DNA from: CAYJUM01 sp964478915
GTDB taxonomy: Bacteria > Nitrospirota > Nitrospiria > Nitrospirales > Nitrospiraceae
DNA length: 11,707 bases
Direction of reading: 5' to 3'
NCBI GenBank assembly: GCA_964478915.1
Contig: CAYZKG010000087.1
Span: forward strand, 1 to 11,707
Shown here: positions 5,660 to 11,707 of the stretch, in pieces
Layout of the letters: every line of letters begins with the position of its first letter
Numbering within the stretch: position 1 is the first letter of the stretch
Notes under the pieces: model-generated
What the model saw: the letters and a program-made list of their open reading frames with translations, nothing else
Told to the model about the DNA's origin: nothing
Database searches by the model: none
Made by a program: the position numbers and the translations under genes

Positions 5660-7655
5660 AGACCACAACCTGATTCTTGCCTTGAGCTTTTGCGTGATAG
5701 AGCGCGGTGTCGGCTTGGCGGATGAGGTCATCGGGCGTCTCGATGCCTTTGGTGAAACAGGCGAGGCCAAGGCTGCCGGTAATCAGCGGGCCGCTCTCCC
5801 GCCGTGGGAAGGGCAGGTCCAGTTTTCGAAATTCAGCGCAGATACGGTCGGCGATGATCGCAGCCCCAGGCTTGGGCGTTTGCGGCAGGATAATGGCAAA
5901 TTCTTCCCCACCGTAGCGGGCGGCCAGGTCGATCGTCCGGATAGTGTTGCGGATCACGCGGGCGCTGATCCGCAAGGCCTCGTCTCCGGCTTGGTGCCCG
6001 TAGGTGTCGTTGATGACCTTGAAGTTGTCCAGGTCCACCATCACCAGAGACAGCGGGAGCTGGTGACGCTTGGCGCGCTGGACCTCCTCCAACAGCCGCT
6101 CTTCGAAATGTCGGCGGTTCACCAGGCCGGTCAACGGATCCAGGATCGAGACCCGCTTCAGCTCTTCGAACCGTTGGTGCAGCGCGCTCCGTTCGATCGC
6201 GACCGAGGCATGATCGGCCAGGGAGGCCAGGCGCTCCAAGTCCTCCCGTGAAAAGACCTCCCCCGTGATCTTGTCCGAGATGTTCAGCACGCCGATCGTA
6301 CGCTGCTCGAGTTTGAGTGGGATGCTGATAAAGGACTTCGTCCGGTATCGCGGTTTTTGCTTCTGGCTCACCCGCTCGTCGGCCTCCAGGTCGGAAACCA
6401 GTAACGGCTTTCCGGTGGCCGCTACTTTTCCGGAAATCCCCTCGTTTGGAGCCACACGCACCGGTTCAAGGAGCTTCTTATTCAAGCCTTTGACAGCCTT
6501 GATCGCCAGACTCCCTTCCTGTTCGTCGAAGAGCATCAGGGATCCTTTCTCTGCCTGAACCAGTTGGGCCGAGCGGTCCAGAATCAGCTCATACAATCGC
6601 TCGGCATCCAGGGTCGCGGCCAACTCCTGGACGATGCCGGTCAAGGCGTTCAAATGCCGGCTGCCCTGGTGGAAGTGGTCGAGCAGGAGCCGATTCTGCA
6701 GCACGAGGCCGGCCTGGGCACAGAAGGCCTGAAGAATCTGAAGGTCCTGCTCCGAGAGGGAGGAGTCCGCAATGAGGACCAGGACCGCAGTCTGTCCTTC
6801 TTGATGGAACAACGGGATGAGTTCGACGGCCGCAATCTCTGCCGGGAGCCCCAGCTTCAGGATCTCCAAGGGCTCGCGGGAGCCCTGCCGCCGGCGGGAG
6901 CTGAGGACTTGATCGAGGAGGGTGCCACGAACGCTGACATGATGGCCGCGCAACTGCTCCTTTTTCCGGCCGAAGGGCTGCTTCACAGCCGCCGTGTTCT
7001 CCGACAGATTCGCCGTCAGGACCGCGGCGGTGTTCACGTCGAACAGCACGCCGATCGAGCTGAGGACCGTGGAGTAAAAGCTCTCCAGATCGGCGTCGTT
7101 CTTGAGTTCGTCCACCAGGGTGAACAGGGTAAGCAGGAAGGAGAATTTTGAGCCCAGCGTCCGGGCGTGCTCGCTCTCAAAGACGTATCTCCCGACCTGC
7201 TGCAGATAGCGGGCGGCGGCCACAAGCTGTCCGGGCTCGCTCACGGATTGCTTCTGCGCGAGGCTGCGAAAGGCCTCGGCAGAGAGGCCCGTCAGCTCGC
7301 TGACTCGCTCGGTCGGCTCGCGTTCCGCCTGGCCCAGGAAGCGCTTGCCTCCTTGCAGGATCAGCCGGACCTCGTCGCCGACGACCACGGGCAGCGTAAA
7401 GACGTGGAGGCTGGCCTCACAGCGGAAGAAGGCCATCTCTTTGGTCTTCTGCGCCGTGGCCACCGCCTTGCCACAGTGCGCCCGGCAGTGCTGGGCGCCA
7501 AGGTCGCTCTTCTGGACCGCGGCGCAGATCGGATTATCCTGGCTGGGGGGGCAGAGCGGCGATAATTGGGGATCAAACGTCAGCAGGGCAAAGCCGGTGA
7601 GGGACGCGAACCCATCCTGCATCGCCCTCCAGGCTGCCAGAGACTGCTGATCCAT
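5646..7655 (-). CDS. Diguanylate cyclase: PocR-like sensor, two GAF domains, GGDEF
   Basis: A 669-residue cytoplasmic signalling protein predicted to make cyclic di-GMP from two GTP. Residues 1-165 resemble the PocR sensory domain, with Cys35, Cys44, Cys57, Cys61 and Cys79 and the HCRAHC pattern at 56-61. About 185-325 is a divergent GAF-like region, and 345-490 is a clear GAF domain. GGDEF spans 500-669: DLDNFKVINDTYGH (541-554), GGEEF at 582-586, and an inhibitory I-site RTID at 573-576 exactly five residues before it, so both activity and product feedback look intact. There are no membrane segments. ATG 7655 has AGGAG six bases upstream, and a near-consensus promoter lies about 50-80 bases further up. 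The M28 peptidase gene overlaps its end. The signal sensed is unknown; metal, redox or a small ligand at the Cys cluster is an inference. Confidence 0.92.
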   Translation of the reverse strand: MDQQSLAAWRAMQDGFASLTGFALLTFDPQLSPLCPPSQDNPICAAVQKSDLGAQHCRAHCGKAVATAQKTKEMAFFRCEASLHVFTLPVVVGDEVRLILQGGKRFLGQAEREPTERVSELTGLSAEAFRSLAQKQSVSEPGQLVAAARYLQQVGRYVFESEHARTLGSKFSFLLTLFTLVDELKNDADLESFYSTVLSSIGVLFDVNTAAVLTANLSENTAAVKQPFGRKKEQLRGHHVSVRGTLLDQVLSSRRRQGSREPLEILKLGLPAEIAAVELIPLFHQEGQTAVLVLIADSSLSEQDLQILQAFCAQAGLVLQNRLLLDHFHQGSRHLNALTGIVQELAATLDAERLYELILDRSAQLVQAEKGSLMLFDEQEGSLAIKAVKGLNKKLLEPVRVAPNEGISGKVAATGKPLLVSDLEADERVSQKQKPRYRTKSFISIPLKLEQRTIGVLNISDKITGEVFSREDLERLASLADHASVAIERSALHQRFEELKRVSILDPLTGLVNRRHFEERLLEEVQRAKRHQLPLSLVMVDLDNFKVINDTYGHQAGDEALRISARVIRNTIRTIDLAARYGGEEFAIILPQTPKPGAAIIADRICAEFRKLDLPFPRRESGPLITGSLGLACFTKGIETPDDLIRQADTALYHAKAQGKNQVVVYGEV

Positions 7656-7706
7656 TGTGGACTCCTGGCATTGAGCTCCCGGTTGGACGGATGCGGGACG
7701 GCCGTT

Positions 7707-7736
7707 TTTATACGCTTAGCTCTGAGGCGGTGTCAA
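7707..7736 (-). promoter_or_regulatory. Sigma-70 promoter of the cyclase-peptidase unit
   Basis: On the minus strand a perfect TTGACA (7736-7731) is followed after 18 bases by TATAAA (7712-7707), a 5/6 match. Transcription would start near 7700, leaving a leader of about 45 bases with AGGAG before the ATG at 7655. This is the best promoter match in the window. Confidence 0.65.
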
Positions 7737-7823
7737 TACGCAATCTGCCAGCCCGTCTTGCCGTCTCTATGAAGGCTCCGTCGTCTATTCAGACCGTGAT
7801 CGTCCCTCACAGGAGTCACCTCC

Positions 7824-7852
7824 TTGAATTGACAGAACAATCCGTCTAAAGT
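7824..7852 (+). promoter_or_regulatory. Weak candidate promoter for the GHKL ATPase gene
   Basis: TTGAAT (7824-7829) and TAAAGT (7847-7852) are 17 bases apart, each 4/6 to consensus. The start would be near 7859, about 27 bases before the ATG, with AGGG as ribosome site. A perfect TTGACA at 7829-7834 has no matching -10 at normal distance. Confidence 0.25.
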
Positions 7853-7885
7853 TCCTCGGCGACGAGAGCAACGGCAGGGTGAGCT

Positions 7886-9471
7886 ATGGGCGAAACTCGC
7901 GTTGACCTGCTTCACCTCCTGGAGGACCTGCGTGACGCGTACCCAGGCCCGCTGGAAGAGACGATTCTCACCGAGGTCATTGCCAACTCGCTGGACTCGG
8001 GCGCGAGCCGGATCATCATCACAGCAGACCCCGTGCAGGCGACGCTGACGGTGGTGGACAACGGCTGCGGGATGCAGCGTCGGGAGCTGGCAAGGTACCA
8101 TGACGTTGCCGCCAGCACGAAGACTCCCGGACAGGGAATCGGATTTGCGGGCGTGGGCATCAAGCTCGGCCTGCTGGTATGTGACGAGGTGCTGACCGAG
8201 ACGCGGCGGGGGAAGACCCATGTGGCGACCTCCTGGCACTTGGCGTCGCGCCACCGTGCTCCGTGGAAGTGGGTGCCGCCACCAGGCTTGGTGGGGGAGC
8301 GGGGGACATCCGTTCGCCTGAAGCTTCGCAACCCGCTGTCGCCTTTACTGGATCCGGGCTTCCTGGAAGGCGCCTTGCGGCGACACTACCAGTCGCTGCT
8401 CGACCCGACCTTCGACCTACTCCTGACCGTGCACTATCCACACGGCGTCACCATTGAGGTAAACGGGAACGAGATCGAGAAGCAGCGCTGGCCGGCGCGC
8501 TCGCTGGCGCCGTTGGAAGTCCGTATGGTGCGGAAGCGCAAGCCGTCCGCGCTCGGCTACCTGATACGGGAAGAGCTTCCCTTGCCGGAAGAGCGCCGCG
8601 GGCTCTCAATCAGCACATTCGGCAAGGTCATCAAGAGAGGCTGGGACTGGCTCGGCGTGACGCCCGCGGCACCCGATCGGATCGGCGGTCTTATCGAGGC
8701 GCCCGGGCTCGCGGCGTGCCTCACCCTGAACAAGGGTGACTTCATTCGCGTTGGGTCGCGAGGGGCCGTCTACCTGGCCTACCGCAAGGCCATTCAGGAA
8801 GCCGTCTCTCGGCAGCTCTCCGCCTGGGGCGATGCGCGGGAGGCCGCCGAGGAGGCAAGCCGTCGCGTGCTGCGCCCCTTGGAACGCGACCTCGAACGGG
8901 TCCTGGAGGACCTTTCCGATGAGTTTCCGCTGCTGGCCTCGCTGGTCGAGCATCGCGCCGGCGGACAGAAAAAGCTGCCCATTGGAACAACCGGCGAGGA
9001 CACGGATTTGCGAGCCGCGGCGGTGACTGTCCCACCGCTGGAGGCCGAAGAACGTGAAACGGGGAACGGCTCGAGAGAACCGTCTCCTGAGCCGCAGGAT
9101 CAAGGCGAGACCCCAGAGAGGAAGCCGTCGCCAAATCGTGAACCCGTGGTGGAGGGAGCATTACTTCCTGGAAAGGGCGGCCCCAAGCGGCCTGCGCGCT
9201 ACGGCCTCGGCATCCAATTCGAAGACCGTCCCGGCGATCCGGAGTTGGGGCGCTTGGTCGAATCAACCGTGTGGATCAATCAAGCGCATCCTGCCTATCG
9301 CCGTGCCCTGGCCTCGCGCTCGGTAGGCTACCACATTTCGCTGGCCGTCGGGCTGGCTCTGGCTCCTCTGGCGGTCGAGCCGGCCAACGAGCATGCCTTT
9401 GTGACAGCCTTCCTCTCGCGATGGGGAGAGGTCCTTGAGGCGCCGAAAGGTCAAGGACGGCGGCACCGGCT
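7886..9471 (+). CDS. MORC/MutL/Hsp90-like GHKL ATPase (3' end lost in gap)
   Basis: At least 528 residues. The N-terminal GHKL fold shows motif I EVIANSLDSG (E30 the likely general base, N34 the Mg ligand), motif II VVDNGCGM (D58, G60, G62) and motif III GIGFAGVGIKLGL (84-96). A second, S5-like domain (about 205-310) contains FGKVIKRGWDWLG and LNKGDF (281-286), whose Lys matches the ATP-contacting Lys of MutL, MORC and Hsp90. A charged helical stretch (315-355) and a disordered Pro/Glu linker (about 380-435) lead to a C-terminal domain with INQAHPAYRRA (464-474) and YHISLAVGLALA (482-493). It is not a histidine kinase (no H-box or transmitter), and MutL's endonuclease motif is not seen. Such ATPases clamp nucleic acid or protein on ATP-driven dimerisation; the role here is unknown. 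ATG 7886 has AGGG seven bases upstream. Codons read through the Ns are not evidence, so the stop is undetermined. Confidence 0.85.
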
Positions 9472-9571
9472 NNNNNNNNNNNNNNNNNNNNNNNNNNNNN
9501 NNNNNNNNNNNNNNNNNNNNNNNNNNNNNNNNNNNNNNNNNNNNNNNNNNNNNNNNNNNNNNNNNNNNNNN
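9472..9571. other. Assembly gap of exactly 100 N
   Basis: The run is exactly 100 N, the conventional placeholder for a scaffold gap of unknown size. The true distance, and whether other genes lie here, cannot be known from this sequence. Any reading frame crossing it is meaningless. Confidence 0.99.
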
Positions 9572-9626
9572 AGGGCGCGATTTTCTTCAGCGGGGCTTGT
9601 TGTCGAGCAAGTTCCCAATCTTCCAT
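9572..9626 (-). CDS. Possible start of a leftward gene running into the gap
   Basis: From ATG at 9626 the minus strand reads MEDWELARQQAPLKKIAP and then enters the N run. The composition (Glu, Lys, Gln, Leu, amphipathic) is protein-like, whereas the plus-strand frames here read less convincingly. A perfect TTGACA with a 17-base spacer to TACAAA ends nine bases before the ATG, so the message would be nearly leaderless; no Shine-Dalgarno site is visible. A TTG lies immediately before the ATG. If real, this gene converges with the GHKL ATPase inside the gap. Too short to name. Confidence 0.35.
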
Positions 9627-9635
9627 CAATTCGGT

Positions 9636-9664
9636 TTTGTAGGCGTTGTCCTATGTCCTGTCAA
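9636..9664 (-). promoter_or_regulatory. Candidate leftward promoter upstream of uvrB
   Basis: Minus strand TTGACA (9664-9659, 6/6) and TACAAA (9641-9636, 4/6) with a 17-base spacer. The predicted start falls near 9629, almost at the ATG of the partial leftward frame. Its -35 shares five bases with the -35 of the rightward uvrB candidate. Confidence 0.4.
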
Positions 9665-9686
9665 GCCGACGACCCTATGGTAAGAT
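9658..9686 (+). promoter_or_regulatory. Candidate uvrB promoter
   Basis: CTGTCA (9658-9663) and TAAGAT (9681-9686) match 4/6 each with an ideal 17-base spacer. The -10 ends eight bases before the uvrB ATG, so a transcript from here would be leaderless. I see no clear LexA/SOS palindrome, but LexA sites vary between phyla. Confidence 0.35.
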
Positions 9687-9694
9687 GAGCGCCT

Positions 9695-11689
9695 ATGCCA
9701 CCGTTCAAACTGGAAGCCGAATTTACCCCGAAGGGGGATCAAGCCCAGGCCATTGAGAAGCTCGCCGCGGGGATCAAGGCGGGGCTGAAGCATCAGGTGC
9801 TGTTGGGGGTCACCGGCTCTGGAAAGACCTTCACGATGGCCAATCTGATCGAGCGGGTGCAGAAGCCGACGCTCGTCCTGGTCCATAACAAGACCCTGGC
9901 GGGCCAGCTCTATCAGGAGTTCACACGGTTTTTCCCGCAGAACGCCGCCGAATACTTCGTCAGCTACTACGACTATTACCAGCCGGAGGCCTATATCCCG
10001 CAGACCGATACCTATATCGCCAAGGATGCCTCGATCAATGACGCGATCGATCAGATGCGCCACTCGGCGACCCGCTCGCTGTTCGAACGCAACGACATCG
10101 TCATCGTCGCCTCCGTGTCCTGCATCTACGGCCTGGGCTCGCCGGAGGTGTACCACGGGATGCTGTTGTACCTGGAAGAGGGCCAGGAGATCCGGCGCGA
10201 GCAGATCCTCTCCAAGCTGGTGGAGATTCAGTACGCCCGCAACGACACGGATTTTCACCGCGGGACCTTCCGGGCGCGCGGCGACGTGATCGAGATCTTC
10301 CCGGCCTCCTCCGATGCCGTCTCGGTGCGCATCGAGCTGTTCGGCGATACCGTGGAGGCGATCCATGAGATCGATCCGCTGACCGGGAAGCCCGTGAGCC
10401 GCCTCCCCAAGGTGCCGATCTATCCGAACACCCATTACCTTATCGCGCCGGACCGCTACGAGCGCGCCTTGCAGGGGATCGAGATCGAGCTCGACGAGCG
10501 GATCGCCTTTTTCAAGCAGCGTGGTCAATTGCTGGAGGCTCAGCGGCTGGAGCAGCGCACGCGCTTCGATCTGGAGATGATCCGGGCGATGGGATACTGT
10601 CACGGCATCGAGAACTACTCCCGGCACCTCAGCGGGCGCAGGCCCGGCGAGCCCCCTCCGACGCTCCTGGATTATTTCCCCAAAGACTACCTCCTGATCG
10701 TTGACGAATCCCATGCCACCGTGCCCCAACTGCATGGGATGTACGAGGGCGACCGGTCTCGGAAGCAGAGTCTCGTGGAATACGGCTTTCGTCTGCCCTC
10801 GGCGTTCGACAACCGGCCGCTGACCTTCGCCGAGTTCGAGCGGTTCGTCAATCAGGTGGTGTACGTGTCAGCCACGCCCGGCCCGTACGAGTTGAAGCAT
10901 GCCGGCTCCGCGGTGGTGGAGCAGATCATCCGCCCCACCGGGCTGATGGATCCGGTGATCGACGTGCGCCCGGCGCGCGGCCAGGTGGACGACCTGCTCG
11001 GAGAAGTGCGGGCCACGGTGGCACGCGGCGGGCGCGTGCTCGTCACGACGCTCACCAAGCGTATGGCGGAAGACCTCACCGAGTACTATCATGACCTTGG
11101 GATCAAGGTCAGGTACCTGCACTCCGACATTGCCACGCTCGAGCGCGCCGAGATCGTGCGGGACCTCCGCCGGGGAATCTTTGACGTGCTGGTCGGGATC
11201 AATTTGCTACGGGAGGGGTTGGACATTCCGGAGGTCAGCCTGGTCGCGATCCTGGATGCCGACAAGGAAGGCTACTTGCGATCGCACCGGTCGTTGATCC
11301 AGACAGCCGGCCGTGCCGCCCGCAACGTTGAGGGGCGGGTGATCCTCTATGGCGATGTGGTGACCGAATCCATGCGGCTCGCCATCGAGGAGACGGCCCG
11401 GCGACGGCAGTTGCAGGCGGACTACAACGCCGCGCACGGCATCACGCCGGAAAGCATCAAGAAAGGCATCCTGGATCTGGAGTACAAGATGGTGGAGGCG
11501 GATTACGTGACCATGGATCTCGTCGCCGAGGCCGAAGCCGCCTACGCCAACGAGCAGAGTCTCGAGCAAACGATCCAGCGGCTGGAGGAGGAAATGAAGG
11601 CCGCAGCCAAGGTTCTGGACTTTGAGCGGGCCGCGGAATTGCGTGATCGCATTCGGTCCCTGCGGCTTAAGGAACTTGAGAATGCCTAA
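9695..11689 (+). CDS. uvrB: UvrB, excinuclease ABC subunit B
   Basis: A 664-residue, complete UvrB, the damage-verifying helicase-like subunit of nucleotide excision repair; UvrA loads it on damaged DNA and it then recruits UvrC for incision. Seen: Walker A GVTGSGKT (38-45), the beta-hairpin region YYDYYQPEAYIP (91-102) that inserts between strands, DESH box (337-340), motif V GINLLREGLD (501-510), motif VI QTAGRAARN (536-544), and a C-terminal UVR domain (about 624-660, LEEEMKAAAKVLDFERAAELRDRI) that binds UvrC. Length is close to the E. coli protein (673) and no key residue is missing. ATG 9695 gives the expected N-terminus; the upstream Shine-Dalgarno site is weak. The next gene starts inside the last codons of uvrB, suggesting an operon. 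Confidence 0.98.
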   Translation: MPPFKLEAEFTPKGDQAQAIEKLAAGIKAGLKHQVLLGVTGSGKTFTMANLIERVQKPTLVLVHNKTLAGQLYQEFTRFFPQNAAEYFVSYYDYYQPEAYIPQTDTYIAKDASINDAIDQMRHSATRSLFERNDIVIVASVSCIYGLGSPEVYHGMLLYLEEGQEIRREQILSKLVEIQYARNDTDFHRGTFRARGDVIEIFPASSDAVSVRIELFGDTVEAIHEIDPLTGKPVSRLPKVPIYPNTHYLIAPDRYERALQGIEIELDERIAFFKQRGQLLEAQRLEQRTRFDLEMIRAMGYCHGIENYSRHLSGRRPGEPPPTLLDYFPKDYLLIVDESHATVPQLHGMYEGDRSRKQSLVEYGFRLPSAFDNRPLTFAEFERFVNQVVYVSATPGPYELKHAGSAVVEQIIRPTGLMDPVIDVRPARGQVDDLLGEVRATVARGGRVLVTTLTKRMAEDLTEYYHDLGIKVRYLHSDIATLERAEIVRDLRRGIFDVLVGINLLREGLDIPEVSLVAILDADKEGYLRSHRSLIQTAGRAARNVEGRVILYGDVVTESMRLAIEETARRRQLQADYNAAHGITPESIKKGILDLEYKMVEADYVTMDLVAEAEAAYANEQSLEQTIQRLEEEMKAAAKVLDFERAAELRDRIRSLRLKELENA

Positions 11690-11707
11690 TGCGTTGCTCG
11701 TGAAGCG
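11682..11707 (+). CDS. Start of an unidentified gene overlapping the uvrB end
   Basis: ATG at 11682 overlaps the uvrB stop by eight bases and reads MPNALLVK before the window ends. AAGGA about nine bases upstream is a usable ribosome site. The alternative ATG within TAATG (11689) hits a stop after four codons, so 11682 is the better start. Product cannot be told. Confidence 0.5.

Larger units (their letters stand above)
7656..7885. other. Divergent intergenic region between cyclase and GHKL genes
   Basis: This 230-base region separates the leftward cyclase from the rightward GHKL gene. It carries the strong leftward promoter and a weaker rightward candidate, listed separately. The roughly 90 bases between them (7737-7823) show no gene, RNA or clear repeat to me. 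Confidence 0.6.

Noticed and set aside
5619..6251. Plus-strand open frame of 210 codons under the GGDEF domain
   Set aside because: Antisense to the clearly coding GGDEF domain, with no recognisable motif or ribosome site.
7829..7834. Perfect TTGACA as the -35 of the GHKL gene
   Set aside because: No acceptable -10 hexamer lies 16-19 bases downstream; the only A/T-rich candidate is 12 bases away.
9572..9688. Continuation of the GHKL reading frame past the N run to a stop at 9688
   Set aside because: The frame is set by an arbitrary 100-N placeholder, and the residues after it do not continue the C-terminal domain.
9626..10735. Long minus-strand open frame of 369 codons opposite uvrB
   Set aside because: UvrB on the plus strand is complete with every helicase motif; the antisense frame is a codon-bias shadow.

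Overview
The window reads as bacterial chromosomal DNA of roughly 60% GC from a Gram-negative (diderm) organism. The evidence for diderm is a TolC-family outer-membrane protein, several Sec-type signal peptides and purine-rich Shine-Dalgarno sites before most genes. I suspect a Nitrospirota-like or similar environmental lineage, but that is an inference from general protein and base style. A run of exactly 100 N at 9472-9571 shows that this is a scaffolded draft assembly.

Layout. Positions 1-3605 hold a leftward block: a TolC-type efflux/secretion channel (2049-3605), a CPBP (CAAX protease-like) membrane protein whose 5' end looks frameshifted (about 1306-1982), an RNase Z-type metallo-beta-lactamase-fold nuclease (195-1226), a stem-loop with a T-run behind it, and the first codons of a further leftward gene cut by the window edge. 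An 8-bp direct repeat array lies between the CPBP and RNase Z genes. Diverging from tolC is a small exported protein with a proline-rich tail (3697-4116). Converging on it is a leftward two-gene unit: a PocR-GAF-GAF-GGDEF diguanylate cyclase (5646-7655) with a near-consensus sigma-70 promoter, and an exported M28 metallopeptidase (4154-5659) whose start overlaps the cyclase stop by 14 nt.

The right part reads rightward. A GHKL ATPase of MORC/MutL/Hsp90 architecture (from 7886) runs into the N gap. After the gap come a short probable leftward gene start, a two-way promoter region, the complete uvrB gene (9695-11689), and the overlapping start of another gene at the window end.

Most genes are ordinary housekeeping or signalling genes. 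The least explained pieces are the MORC-like GHKL ATPase with its unrecognised C-terminal domain and missing end, the CPBP protein lacking two catalytic residues, the octamer array, and the cyclase-peptidase pair. I saw no rRNA, tRNA, CRISPR array, transposase or phage gene. I could not identify a complete new system: the best candidate, the GHKL ATPase, is cut off by the assembly gap exactly where partner genes would be expected.
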